Below are positions 26,377 to 34,906 of a stretch of 64,000 nucleotides of DNA, piece after piece; position 1 is the first letter of the stretch; each line of letters begins with the position of its first letter. The stretch covers positions 1 through 64,000 of the forward strand of contig NZ_BEWO01000010.1 in NCBI RefSeq assembly GCF_002723975.1. Direction: 5' to 3'. Source of the DNA: Gluconobacter japonicus. GTDB lineage: Bacteria > Pseudomonadota > Alphaproteobacteria > Acetobacterales > Acetobacteraceae. The notes beneath the pieces are model-generated. The model saw nothing but the letters and a program-made list of their open reading frames with translations, was not told where the DNA came from and made no database searches. The position numbers and the translations under genes were made by a program.

Positions 26377-26522
26377 GGTGTAACTCCTTACATAGTGCGA
26401 TTATTCTGGAAGGAATACGAAAGCCTTACAAGTTCCGCAGAGATGAAAAGTCTTTCACATCTCTTTCAATAATAGAACATTGCTTTGCAACGGGGCGATG
26501 TGTGCCATCGCCCCGCTTCTGA

Positions 26523-27884
26523 TCATATCGAGATGTTAAGACGCTGAATGCGCATGGCCTCTTTACGATGCGCTCCAAGAATGTCTCTCAGGTTTTTCAG
26601 AACGGGCTGTCCATTTTCTACCAGGATACGGCCATTCACGATGGTTGTGCCCGCTGTTGCTGGGGCGCAGCGAAGCCATGCTTCCACCGGGTCTGTCAAC
26701 GCGCCAGCAAGGGAGATCTCCGACATCTGCCAGACGACCAGATCGGCACAAGCACCGGGTTTCAGATGTCCGATTTCATCGTCCCAGCCCAGACAGGCCG
26801 CTCCACCCCGTGTTGCCATATCCAGCGCATCCCGAGCCGTCATGGAATGGGGGCCATTCCGGAACCGCCCCAGCAAAAGCGCCATACGGGTCTCCAGCCA
26901 GAGCGATGCATGATCGGTGGAGGCTGATCCGTCACATCCAAGCCCAACCCTCATCCCCCTGCGGCGCATGTCCATGGCATCAGCAGAGCCACCACCGATC
27001 ATCATGTTCGAGCACGGACATTGCGCCGTACAGACACCCGCATGGGCGAGGCGATCGATCTCATCCGTTGATGGGTAGATGTAATGGGCAACCCAGGAGC
27101 GCGGGCTGGCCCAACCCACGCGCTCGAAATATTCCGTCGGGGTGCACCCATAAACGTCTGCGCAGTAGCGATCTTCGTCGTGATCTTCCGCCAGATGCGT
27201 ATGGAGGCGCAGATCATACCGGTCTGCCATGGACGCAGATTCCGTCATGATCCGTTCGGAAACACTGAAGAGCGAGCAGGGCGCAAGCGCAACCCGGCCC
27301 ATCGCACCGGGTGAAGCATCATGATACGCGTGAACAAGACGTTCACTGTCCGCGAGAATGGTGTCTTCGTCCTGCACGACCGACGCAGGTGGTAGGCCGC
27401 CATCCTCAATGGAACGCGTCATGGAACCGCGCGTAGCGTGGAAGCGGAACCCAATGTCTTTTGCCGCACGGAACTGCGCATCAATCAGGAACGGCTTGGG
27501 ATGGACGTACATATGATCCATCGACGTTGTGCAACCACCCATAAGAAGCTCAATCATGGCCACGGCAGTTGAAAGATAAACGGATTCTTCATCCAGCCCG
27601 GCCCAGAGCGGATATAGTCCTTGCAACCACTCGAACAACGTTCCGTTCGTGACGGGCGCATAGGCGCGGGTCAGGTTCTGGTACATGTGATGATGGGCGT
27701 TGATGAGACCGGGCGTGACCAATTTTCCATTGGCGGAGAGGTTTTTTTCAGCGCGTGGCGGCGTTTCGCCAGAATGCCCTACGGAATGAACACGACCGTC
27801 CTTCAGGGCAATCCATCCGTTCGGGATTTCCCAGTCTCGATCAATGTACAGATAGGCGTTTGTAACAAGGAGGCTGACCGTCAT
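26523..27884 (-). CDS. 8-oxoguanine deaminase (amidohydrolase superfamily)
   Basis: Predicted to deaminate 8-oxoguanine to uric acid (or a closely related aminopurine or triazine-like compound) in the cytoplasm. The 453-residue protein has the metal-binding NAHHHMYQ (His64 and His66), a later HTHLAED, the histidine in VAHYIYP and the aspartate in GCDGSASTD. The RFHATRGSM and GGLPPASVV segments are typical of the 8-oxoguanine deaminase branch. The start at 27884 has AAGGA seven bases upstream. It is the last of four minus-strand purine genes, separated from the others by 151 bases. An s-triazine or other aminohydrolase role is the alternative. Confidence 0.82.
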   Translation of the reverse strand: MTVSLLVTNAYLYIDRDWEIPNGWIALKDGRVHSVGHSGETPPRAEKNLSANGKLVTPGLINAHHHMYQNLTRAYAPVTNGTLFEWLQGLYPLWAGLDEESVYLSTAVAMIELLMGGCTTSMDHMYVHPKPFLIDAQFRAAKDIGFRFHATRGSMTRSIEDGGLPPASVVQDEDTILADSERLVHAYHDASPGAMGRVALAPCSLFSVSERIMTESASMADRYDLRLHTHLAEDHDEDRYCADVYGCTPTEYFERVGWASPRSWVAHYIYPSTDEIDRLAHAGVCTAQCPCSNMMIGGGSADAMDMRRRGMRVGLGCDGSASTDHASLWLETRMALLLGRFRNGPHSMTARDALDMATRGGAACLGWDDEIGHLKPGACADLVVWQMSEISLAGALTDPVEAWLRCAPATAGTTIVNGRILVENGQPVLKNLRDILGAHRKEAMRIQRLNISI

Positions 27885-28035
27885 TGCGGCGTCCTTTCCC
27901 GATACCATCAGCAAGCCATGACGGATCATGGCTTTCGCAGAAGGCCCTGTTCCGAAGGTGCGAACTCCGGATCGTCATCAAGCTGGTCTTGAACGGGCGA
28001 GGAACGGTCAGCCTAGCATCAGGATTGTAGGGATG

Positions 28036-28530
28036 TCACGTCGGATGGGCGTTCCAGAATTCTGCCTGAAGGGCCGCGGCTTCCTCTTCAAGAAGTGGAC
28101 CGATGACCTCAACGTTCTGCTGTCCGGCGCCGAAAACCGTGCGACAGGGAAGATCCAGCGTCGGATTTTCCGCATGATTGCCCGTCATGTCCTTGAGGCC
28201 TTTTTCCGACTGGCCGTACACGACGCGTCCAATGCCAGCCCAGTAAATGGCGCCAGAACACATCGCGCAAGGCTCGGCGGAGCTGTAGAGCGTGCATCTT
28301 CGCAGGCGCTCAGAGCCATAGGTACGGCTTGCACGACTGGCGAGCAGACGTTCGGCATGAGCTGTCATGTCGCAGCCTTCCGCGCTGTAGCCGTTGCCCT
28401 GTTCCATCAGGACTGTTCCGTCCGCGTCCACAAGGATGGAGCCGAACGGATGGTCGCCACCTTCGCGCGATTTGCGCGCTATATCAAAGGACAAGCGAAG
28501 GAAGCGGAGATCATCAGTGTCTGTCAGCAT
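28036..28530 (-). CDS. CDA-fold nucleoside/base deaminase (guanine deaminase-like)
   Basis: A 164-residue zinc deaminase of the cytidine-deaminase fold, similar to Bacillus-type guanine deaminases and plant guanosine deaminases. The zinc site is HAE at residues 58-60 and PCAMC at 87-91, with GGDHPFGSILVD before it. Its start overlaps the end of the amidohydrolase guanine deaminase by 7 bases, so the two are coupled. Because a guanine deaminase of an unrelated family lies directly upstream, this one may act on another substrate such as guanosine, a methylated guanine or an aminopurine. The exact substrate is not visible. Confidence 0.83.
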   Translation of the reverse strand: MLTDTDDLRFLRLSFDIARKSREGGDHPFGSILVDADGTVLMEQGNGYSAEGCDMTAHAERLLASRASRTYGSERLRRCTLYSSAEPCAMCSGAIYWAGIGRVVYGQSEKGLKDMTGNHAENPTLDLPCRTVFGAGQQNVEVIGPLLEEEAAALQAEFWNAHPT

Positions 28531-29870
28531 GGGTGAGACGCCTTTTCCTTGATTTGACGGCCATTGACCCAGACGCGGCCAATGGTCTGTGAGGATGCGT
28601 GGCAAACGATTTTTTGTGCACAGGTGGCGGCATCGTCTTTTGGATGCAGTCGCAGAGCGCCAGACGTTCCCAGAATTTCGACGGCATCAAACATCTGACC
28701 TGGCATGAGTTGCCCGGCAGAAACCCCCAAGGCTTCAGCCCCTCCGCGTGTGGCCAGCCAGAAGGCTTCCTGAAAGTCGATCCGGCTTTTGGGTAACCCA
28801 CGCTCTGAGACGGGAAGGTGAGGATTTGTGCCGCTTTCCAGTAAACGGGACGTCAGAACCGCCTGCCGGGCATTTTCGAAAATCGAGGGCGAATAGCCGC
28901 CGGAAATATCCGTGCCCAGCCCGCAATGAACATGCTCGTCCAGAACATCCCGCACAGGGAGCGCGGCTCCGGCAAAAAACGCATTGGAAATGGGGCAATG
29001 CGCCAGTGCCGCGTTGCGGTTTTTAACGAGTGTCCGGTCAGTCTGATCCAGAAATCCAGCGTGGGCCAGAACCGTATGATCGCGCAGCAGACCAAAGCGG
29101 TCCAGCGCGTGGGTATCCGTCTGGCCTGTGCGATCCAGAACGTGCTGGTGTTCCCAGTCACTTTCCGACGCATGGGTTTGAACCCGGACGTTCAGTTCGG
29201 CAGCCAGTGCGCCAAGCCCTTCCAGAAGCGCGTCCGAACATGCGGGGATGAAGCGCGGGGTGATGACAGGCTGAACGAGGCCGTATTCATTACCCGGAAG
29301 AGTACGAACGGCCTCAATGAACCGACGCGTTGCATCGAGAGCCTCCTGAGCGCTGGTCTGTCGGTAATCCGGTGGGCACAGGTCTGGGTGATCCATTGCC
29401 ACGAGCCCGACAAACCCGCGTTGACCATAGCGAAGGCAGGTCCGTGCCAGAACAAGGCTGGCTTCTTTGTGGATAGTCGCGAAATAAAGCGCCGTTGTGG
29501 TGCCGTTCTCCAGCAGGGTGCGGACAAGATCGTCATAAACGCTTTCCGCAAAAGCAGGATCAGCGTAGCGGGCTTCCAGGGGAAAGGTATAGGTGCCAAG
29601 CCAGTCTTCAAGCGGTCGATCCAGCGCCATGCCAGCTTGTGGCCATTGCGGAGCGTGAATGTGCAGGTCTGTCAGGCCGGGGATAAAAAGCGCGTCATCG
29701 GGCAGCCAGACTGCGTCCTTTCGGCCAGACAGAGCGTCATAACGTGCTGTATCTTGAAGAGTGCGTTCCTGAATGGTGCCATCCGTATCGACCAGAAGAG
29801 CTACGTTTTCGAGGCGAGTGCTCTGGGGCGTCTCCGATGTCAGAACGCGCCCGATGATGGTCTCAGTCAC
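28524..29870 (-). CDS. guaD: Guanine deaminase (amidohydrolase superfamily)
   Basis: Hydrolyses guanine to xanthine and ammonia. The 448-residue protein has the metal-binding HIHAPQ (His70, His72), WLGTYTFPLE typical of guanine deaminases, a QTHASES metal histidine, LAHAGFL, HCPISNAFF and GTDISGG with the catalytic Asp. The GTG start at 29870 overlaps the TGA of the preceding oxygenase gene (GTGA), so the two are translationally coupled. This puts xanthine production directly next to a putative purine oxygenase. The fit to the guanine-deaminase family is good, and no key residue appears missing. Confidence 0.88.
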   Translation of the reverse strand: MTETIIGRVLTSETPQSTRLENVALLVDTDGTIQERTLQDTARYDALSGRKDAVWLPDDALFIPGLTDLHIHAPQWPQAGMALDRPLEDWLGTYTFPLEARYADPAFAESVYDDLVRTLLENGTTTALYFATIHKEASLVLARTCLRYGQRGFVGLVAMDHPDLCPPDYRQTSAQEALDATRRFIEAVRTLPGNEYGLVQPVITPRFIPACSDALLEGLGALAAELNVRVQTHASESDWEHQHVLDRTGQTDTHALDRFGLLRDHTVLAHAGFLDQTDRTLVKNRNAALAHCPISNAFFAGAALPVRDVLDEHVHCGLGTDISGGYSPSIFENARQAVLTSRLLESGTNPHLPVSERGLPKSRIDFQEAFWLATRGGAEALGVSAGQLMPGQMFDAVEILGTSGALRLHPKDDAATCAQKIVCHASSQTIGRVWVNGRQIKEKASHPC

Positions 29871-30706
29871 GCGAGTACACCATAGGTGACGCCTTTAGCC
29901 TTCAGCCAGCGCCGATAGGCCACCGAGGATCGGTCCGCCATGGTCGGGATCTCATACTTACCATCCAGAGGCATCAGGCGAGGGCGCTGGTTTTCGAGAA
30001 TGATCCTGTCCTGAAGGAAGATGAACTGCTGGAACTCCACCAGCCCTTCGAGAGGTGAGGCTTCATCGATCAGAAACATGACGGGATGGGCCCGTGAGCG
30101 TGTGGGCGTCATGGGCTGGACGAAAAGCGCAATCACGTCCTGACGTTCAGGAGAGGCAGGGCATGTCTTATAGAGAAGTGTCGAGAAGGGCGCCGCTACA
30201 CGGTAGGTATAATCGGTGAGAATACTGCCGGAGGCCGAAAGAGCGGCCTGTGGCTGAAAGAACGTACAGTCCGTTGCCCAGATTTCTTCGCCCCCGTCGC
30301 GGGTTTCAATCTGATATCGGCGAACCTCGGTTTCCGGCTCTGCCCCGAGAATATTGGTGTGAACAAACGGAAAATGCGCCATGTCGAGAAAGTTCTCAAC
30401 AACCCTGAGGCCAGATGAATGGACGGCAATGGACCCACAGCAGACCAGTCGCCGATCTGGCTCCTCCGCTTCAGGAATAGACGGAATATCGCGCACCGGT
30501 TCTCCCAGAGACGTCCAGAGATACCCGTAGCGTTCACGGACGGGCAGGGAGCGGTTCCCGCAGAGGACCTGAAGAGCGCCTTGATCGTCGCGTGAAACGT
30601 CGATGAATCTGTCCAGCAGCATCGTCTGAAAATGCGGTTCCGTCAGATCTTCCAGCATGGCGAGCGGATACCATTGTGATAACGTTTCCGAATCAACGGT
30701 ACTCAT
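29867..30706 (-). CDS. Rieske-type oxygenase catalytic domain protein lacking its own Rieske cluster
   Basis: A 279-residue protein that is clearly the mononuclear non-heme iron half of a Rieske oxygenase (VanA/NdmA group). The iron site is ENFLDMAHFPFVH, with Asp108, His111 and His116, and a third ligand Asp233 in FLQDRIILENQ. The N-terminal Rieske domain is missing. Residues 1-50 keep only its outer strands and run straight from VLCGNRSLPV into RERYGYLWTSLGEP, which normally follows the second cluster motif; no CxH/CxxH pairs are present. The DNA is intact and the gene heads a coupled operon, so this looks like a designed split, as in NdmC of caffeine degraders. The separate Rieske protein is divergently encoded at 31059. 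Confidence 0.85.
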   Translation of the reverse strand: MSTVDSETLSQWYPLAMLEDLTEPHFQTMLLDRFIDVSRDDQGALQVLCGNRSLPVRERYGYLWTSLGEPVRDIPSIPEAEEPDRRLVCCGSIAVHSSGLRVVENFLDMAHFPFVHTNILGAEPETEVRRYQIETRDGGEEIWATDCTFFQPQAALSASGSILTDYTYRVAAPFSTLLYKTCPASPERQDVIALFVQPMTPTRSRAHPVMFLIDEASPLEGLVEFQQFIFLQDRIILENQRPRLMPLDGKYEIPTMADRSSVAYRRWLKAKGVTYGVLA

Positions 30707-30834
30707 GGGGCATGGACCTGCTGCTGGTGACGGTTGACCCCCAGTTAATCATGACATCTGGTGTCGGTGGAATAAGGAATATTGATAATCCGGAAAATTC
30801 TTATTGTGAAATGAGATAAGGAGGGCATGATTAT
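30707..30834. promoter_or_regulatory. Divergent promoter region of the purine locus
   Basis: A 128-base spacer that must carry promoters for both arms of the locus. A strong AAGGAGG site (30818-30824) serves the plus-strand small gene. No regulator gene is present in the locus and no operator could be singled out, though the part around 30776-30815 is AT-rich. Confidence 0.5.
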
Positions 30835-31062
30835 ATGGTCCGGGAGATTCGTCTCACAGGGCATTTTGATCCTGAGGCGTTACAGGCCTTTGTGAAGGCC
30901 CGCGCAAGGCTTCTGGCCGTGGAGATTACAGAGATGTCCGTATCACAGTTCTGTTTCGAAGCCCGGATTGTTGGGGAGGAAGCCCTGCTTGGCATGTTTG
31001 AAATGTCCTGCCTTTTGGGGCCTGCAGGCTGTATCGTGACTGGTGCGGAAGACATCGCGTGA
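30835..31062 (+). CDS. Small protein of unknown function, first gene of the purine oxygenase/transport operon
   Basis: A 75-residue soluble protein with no family that I recognise. It has a very strong ribosome binding site (AAGGAGGG ending 9 bases before the ATG), and its stop overlaps the GTG of the Rieske gene (GTGA), so it is almost certainly translated. The predicted pattern is strand (REIRLTG), helix (PEALQAFVKARARL), two strands and helix (EEALLGMFEMSCLL), a small alpha/beta fold. It has two cysteines but no CxxC or His-rich metal motif. Position suggests a function tied to the split oxygenase, perhaps assembly or structure; this is inference. Confidence 0.75.
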   Translation: MVREIRLTGHFDPEALQAFVKARARLLAVEITEMSVSQFCFEARIVGEEALLGMFEMSCLLGPAGCIVTGAEDIA

Positions 31063-31670
31063 CAGACTGGTTTCCCCTTGCGCTTGGGATGGATGTCCCA
31101 CCCGAAACTGCAGCACCGGCCCGTTTGTGCGGGAAAGAAATCGCTCTGTGGCGCGGCGCAGATGGAAATGTTCATGCCTGGGAGGACCGCTGTCCCCATC
31201 GAGGTATGCGACTGAGCTTCGGCTTTGTGCGGAATGGCAATCTGGCCTGTCTGTATCACGGCTGGCAGTTCGGCGCGGACGCCACCTGTCGTCATATTCC
31301 CGCCCACCCAGAACTGCGTGTACCCGGAACAATCCATGCTCATCCCTATCGGGCGGAAGAGCGGGCCGGAATGATCTGGGTGTCCCTGAATGAGGACGCA
31401 AGTCTGGACGAACTGCCGGATGGGGATGCATTCGGCGCGAGAAGTATCCTCGTCCAGGCACCTTTGGCTTCAGTGCGCGCCACTCTGGCGCTCCCGGAGG
31501 AGGGATGGAACTGGCAGGAAGACTGCCTCTTGGCGGTTCATGAACCCGAACCCGGTCTAACAATGCTCCACATGGCAGCCACAACGCTGGCTAACCGGCT
31601 GGACGTTGCAGCAAGAGCCAAAACCACCAGAGACCGTCTCGAAGCACTCAACGAAAAGGTTCCGGCATGA
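31059..31670 (+). CDS. Stand-alone Rieske [2Fe-2S] protein
   Basis: A 203-residue protein whose first 115 residues form an oxygenase-type Rieske domain. Cluster ligands are Cys45/His47 in CPHRG and Cys64/His67 in CLYHGW; it begins with the oxygenase-type MTDWFPLAL. It lacks the mononuclear-iron half. After the Rieske domain is a tail of about 85 residues (from GARSILVQAPLASV) with no recognised fold and a charged helical end. The obvious partner is the Rieske-less catalytic protein divergently encoded at 29867; in NdmD of Pseudomonas an extra Rieske domain plays this part for NdmC. Start is a GTG overlapping the previous stop; the stop overlaps the next ATG. No NAD(P)H reductase is in the window. 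Confidence 0.87.
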   Translation: MTDWFPLALGMDVPPETAAPARLCGKEIALWRGADGNVHAWEDRCPHRGMRLSFGFVRNGNLACLYHGWQFGADATCRHIPAHPELRVPGTIHAHPYRAEERAGMIWVSLNEDASLDELPDGDAFGARSILVQAPLASVRATLALPEEGWNWQEDCLLAVHEPEPGLTMLHMAATTLANRLDVAARAKTTRDRLEALNEKVPA

Positions 31671-32227
31671 GGCTGCGAGATTGGGCACTCGACGACCGGT
31701 GCTATGCCGTCCGGCTGGGTGCGTCGCTGATGGGCGTGCATCTTCCAACTCTCACAGATGCTGCTGCCCTGGAAACCGGACCCGTGCTTGAAATTGATGG
31801 GGGTTGTCTTCGTGGCCCCGCCGATATCCTCCAAAGGCTGACCAGTCTGCCCGAAGTCTCCCGAGACTGGCATCTTGGCATTGGTGAAGAACGGCGGGAC
31901 GCGTGGGCAGAAGGTGCGCTGGAACGTTTTTCGCATTTTCGCCGGACAGCGCTTCTGGCTGCGTTACCGACAGATGGGATTCCTCCTTCAGTGTTTCGTT
32001 TGATGACTGAAATTGAGGATCGCCTGTCAGACGACCGTCTGTGTGACCGTCTCTGGGTCTCGGGAAGGCATCCGGGTGTTGCCGATATTCTGCTGTTCCC
32101 GATCGTCACTTTAAGTCAGGATCTGGAAGTACCGCTGGATCTCTATCCGGCGATCCGAAATTTCATCCGGCAGTTCAAGGCGCTACCCGGATTCATGACG
32201 ATGCCAGGAGTGCCGGAATGTCATTGA
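31667..32227 (+). CDS. Glutathione S-transferase-like protein (possible NdmE-type subunit)
   Basis: A 186-residue GST-fold protein. The N-terminal thioredoxin-like part is short (RDWALDDRCYAVRLGASLMG, then VLEIDGGCLRGPADILQRL). The helical C-terminal domain is well preserved, with HPGVADILLFPIV and YPAIRNFIRQFKALPGF. Where active GSTs have a catalytic Ser/Cys near the N-terminus there is DDRC, so activity is uncertain. It is coupled by ATGA to the Rieske gene and overlaps the transporter gene by 10 bases. In the known N7-demethylase, a GST-like protein (NdmE) is a structural subunit bridging NdmC and NdmD, and the same role is inferred here. Confidence 0.78.
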   Translation: MRLRDWALDDRCYAVRLGASLMGVHLPTLTDAAALETGPVLEIDGGCLRGPADILQRLTSLPEVSRDWHLGIGEERRDAWAEGALERFSHFRRTALLAALPTDGIPPSVFRLMTEIEDRLSDDRLCDRLWVSGRHPGVADILLFPIVTLSQDLEVPLDLYPAIRNFIRQFKALPGFMTMPGVPECH

Positions 32228-33327
32228 AAGACCTGACACGTCTTCCTCGGCGCAGAGCATTGGCCGCTCTCGGAAGCTCGCTCTTGCTGCCTTCCACACT
32301 CAAGGCCGGGGCTGCCGAACGTCGTTTTGCCCCTATTCGGGAAGAAGATCTTCTGGTCGGTTTCGGGCACACCAGCCCGATCACGGACGGTGGGTGGAGT
32401 TATGCGCATAATCAGGGTGTTGAAGCCATGAAGCGCGCCTATCCGGCAGTGAAAACGCTGTTTGTCGAAAGCGTCCCGTATTCCGCAGACGCAACGCGCA
32501 TCTTTCGCCAGTTCGTGGCGGAAGGGGCGCAGATGGTCATCTCCACGTCCAATTATGGAGATTTCATCAAGGATGTTGCGGACCGGGCGCCGAATGTGGC
32601 GTTCATGGAATGTGATGGTCATACCGTCAGTAATAATCTGGGTTGGTATTACATTACGCACTGGTATGCGAGTTATGTGATCGGCATTGCGGCCGCACGT
32701 CTGAGCAAGACCGGGAAACTAGGATATGTGGCGTCGTTCCCGGTACCGTCTGTCTATGCAAGCGCCAATGCCGTTCTTCTGGGCGCCAGATCGGTCAATC
32801 CGAACGCGACGATGCGCGTCATTTCCATCAACTCCTGGTTCGACCCGCAAGCCGCAACCGAGGCTGGAGCGGCTCTCGTAGACAGTGGGTGTGACTTCCT
32901 GTGTGGCATCATGGATGATCCGGGCTATCTGCGTGTAGCGGAAAAGCGCGGTGTCTGGGCGGCTATGTGGAACACCGACATGCGAGAGTTTGGGCCGAAC
33001 GCTTATGTCAGTTCTGTCACGCTGGATTTCGCCGATTTCTATATCCAGCAGGTCGGCGCACGCATCCGGGGGGAATGGGGGCCAGAAGGTCGTTTCCTGA
33101 CGCTGGGCAAGGGTGTTGACCGGGACCGCTGGGGCCAGAACGTGCCGGAGGCGGTGCAGAAGGAAGCGGACGCAGCCAGAGACCGGATGCTGGCTGGATG
33201 GTCGCCATTTCAGGGGCCGATCTATGATTCAGACGGTAAGCTCCGCGTTCCGCCGGGCCATGTCATGACCGACGCGGAAATGTATGGCTGGAGTTGGCAG
33301 GTGCAGGGAGTATCCGGCCTTGGCTGA
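32218..33327 (+). CDS. BMP-family ABC transporter substrate-binding protein (purine/nucleoside)
   Basis: Periplasmic receptor of a BMP/PnrA-type importer, 369 residues. The N-terminus has RRR followed by a hydrophobic stretch (ALAALGSSLLLPSTLKAGA), suggesting export, possibly by Tat. Family motifs include VGFGHTSPITDGGWSYAHNQ, NVAFMECDGH and GKLGYVASFPVPSVYASANA. BMP proteins of this type bind purine nucleosides or nucleobases. It overlaps the GST-like gene upstream and the ATPase gene downstream. The transporter and the purine enzymes share one divergent locus, which supports import of a purine-type substrate. Confidence 0.88.
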   Translation: MSLKDLTRLPRRRALAALGSSLLLPSTLKAGAAERRFAPIREEDLLVGFGHTSPITDGGWSYAHNQGVEAMKRAYPAVKTLFVESVPYSADATRIFRQFVAEGAQMVISTSNYGDFIKDVADRAPNVAFMECDGHTVSNNLGWYYITHWYASYVIGIAAARLSKTGKLGYVASFPVPSVYASANAVLLGARSVNPNATMRVISINSWFDPQAATEAGAALVDSGCDFLCGIMDDPGYLRVAEKRGVWAAMWNTDMREFGPNAYVSSVTLDFADFYIQQVGARIRGEWGPEGRFLTLGKGVDRDRWGQNVPEAVQKEADAARDRMLAGWSPFQGPIYDSDGKLRVPPGHVMTDAEMYGWSWQVQGVSGLG

Positions 33328-34906
33328 CGTCTCACATACACCCAATGCGCCGCCTCGCCATCTTCCCGCCGGAACGCCGCCCATTCTGGAACTGGTGAAT
33401 ATCGCGAAATATTTTCCCGGTGTTATCGCTAATGAGCATGTTTCCCTGAACGTCTTCCCTGGTGAAATCCACGCGCTTCTAGGGGAGAACGGGGCAGGGA
33501 AATCCACTCTGATGAATGTGGTCACGGGTCTGTATCAGCCAGATGCCGGTGAAATCATCATTGATGGATATGGCACCACATTCCCAGCTCCAGATGCAGC
33601 CATTTCGGCGGGGATTGGCATGGTGCACCAACATTTCCGGCTGGTGCCACGCTTTACGGTGGCGGAAAACCTGCACCTTGGCTGGTCAGAAACCCCCAAA
33701 CGCCTTTCTGCGAAAGATATCGAGGGAAGGGCCAAAGAGCTTTCTGCCAGATTTGGACTGCCGGTGCGGCCATCGGCCATTGTTTCTTCATTGTCGGCGG
33801 GTGAGCAGCAGCGGGTCGAAATTTTGCGCGTGCTTTCTCGTGGTGCGCGGCTGCTTATTCTGGATGAGCCCACGGCGGTTCTTAGCCCGGTTGAGGTGGA
33901 TGAGCTGTTTTCGGGTCTGCGTCGGTTTCGGTCTGAAGGGGGGGCGGTCATCATCATCAGCCATAAGCTGGACGAGATCATGGCTCTGGCAGATCGTGTC
34001 TCCGTTCTACGTCAGGGGCGTCTGGTCGGTACTCATCATGTGGCGGATGTGACGCCTGACAGCCTGGTGACGGAAATGATTGGGCGGCCTGTTGCTCTTG
34101 CGACGTCCTATCCTCGTCAGGTTCCCGTTCTGGAGGTCGGGAAGGCAGAACTACTTTCCCTTCAGCAGGTCACGGTCCGTGATAATGCGGGGGTCGTCCG
34201 ACTTGAGAATGTCAGCCTTTCCCTGCGTCCCGGCGAAATCCTCGGGATTGCCGGAGTAACGGGAAACGGCCAACCTGAACTGGCTGAGGTCCTGACCGGT
34301 CTGAAAGACCCTGAAAGTGGAACCATTTTTCTGAACGGCAAGGCTGTAAACCGTGCGGACCCGGCCATGTTTGCCCATGCCGGAGTTGGGCATGTTCCGG
34401 AGGACCGCCTCAAACGCGCACTGATGCCGGGTTTAAGTGTCGCGGAAAATATGGCCCTCCGGGAGTATGATCGCCCTCCCATTGGCGGAAAGTTTGGCTT
34501 TTCCATGCCGCAGGCCCGCAAATTTGCGCAGATGTTGGCCGATAAGGCGGGTGTCAAACTCCCTGGAACACAGGTGCAGATACGTGGCCTCTCTGGTGGT
34601 AATCAGCAGAGACTGGTTCTGGAACGGGAAATCCGGATCGCAAGCCATGTTCTGGTTGCGAGTTACCCAAGCCGTGGTCTGGATATTGGTGCCATTTCCG
34701 CGATGCGCGACATGCTCGCCCGCGCCCGGGACGCAGGTGTGGCCGTAGTTCTCATGTCGGAAGATCTGGACGAAATTTTTGCTCTTAGCGATCGAATTGC
34801 CGTCCTGTATGCAGGACGTCTCATGGGGATCATGGCGCGTGCGGACGCAGACAGAGACAGTATTGGGGCTCTCATGAGTGGTCGTAGCCTGTCGGAGGCC
34901 GCATGA
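33320..34906 (+). CDS. ABC transporter ATP-binding protein, two NBDs (nucleoside/purine importer)
   Basis: A 528-residue cytoplasmic ATPase with two nucleotide-binding domains. The first has Walker A GENGAGKST, signature SAGEQQ and Walker B LLILDEPT. The second has the degenerate Walker A usual for this family (GVTGNGQPE), signature SGGNQQ and PSRGLD. The TTG at 33320 is chosen because GGAG (33307-33310) is 9 bases upstream and the protein then begins just before the first NBD; it overlaps the binding-protein stop by 8 bases. It energises the two permeases encoded next. Confidence 0.9.
   Translation: MADVSHTPNAPPRHLPAGTPPILELVNIAKYFPGVIANEHVSLNVFPGEIHALLGENGAGKSTLMNVVTGLYQPDAGEIIIDGYGTTFPAPDAAISAGIGMVHQHFRLVPRFTVAENLHLGWSETPKRLSAKDIEGRAKELSARFGLPVRPSAIVSSLSAGEQQRVEILRVLSRGARLLILDEPTAVLSPVEVDELFSGLRRFRSEGGAVIIISHKLDEIMALADRVSVLRQGRLVGTHHVADVTPDSLVTEMIGRPVALATSYPRQVPVLEVGKAELLSLQQVTVRDNAGVVRLENVSLSLRPGEILGIAGVTGNGQPELAEVLTGLKDPESGTIFLNGKAVNRADPAMFAHAGVGHVPEDRLKRALMPGLSVAENMALREYDRPPIGGKFGFSMPQARKFAQMLADKAGVKLPGTQVQIRGLSGGNQQRLVLEREIRIASHVLVASYPSRGLDIGAISAMRDMLARARDAGVAVVLMSEDLDEIFALSDRIAVLYAGRLMGIMARADADRDSIGALMSGRSLSEAA

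Noticed and set aside
28926-29885. 319-aa open frame on the plus strand
   Set aside because: Antisense shadow of the guanine deaminase gene; the minus-strand protein has intact catalytic motifs and this frame has no recognisable domain.
29867-30706. Possibility that the Rieske-less oxygenase is a degraded pseudogene
   Set aside because: The frame is intact, all three iron ligands are kept, the stop overlaps the next gene, and a separate intact Rieske protein is encoded in the same locus.
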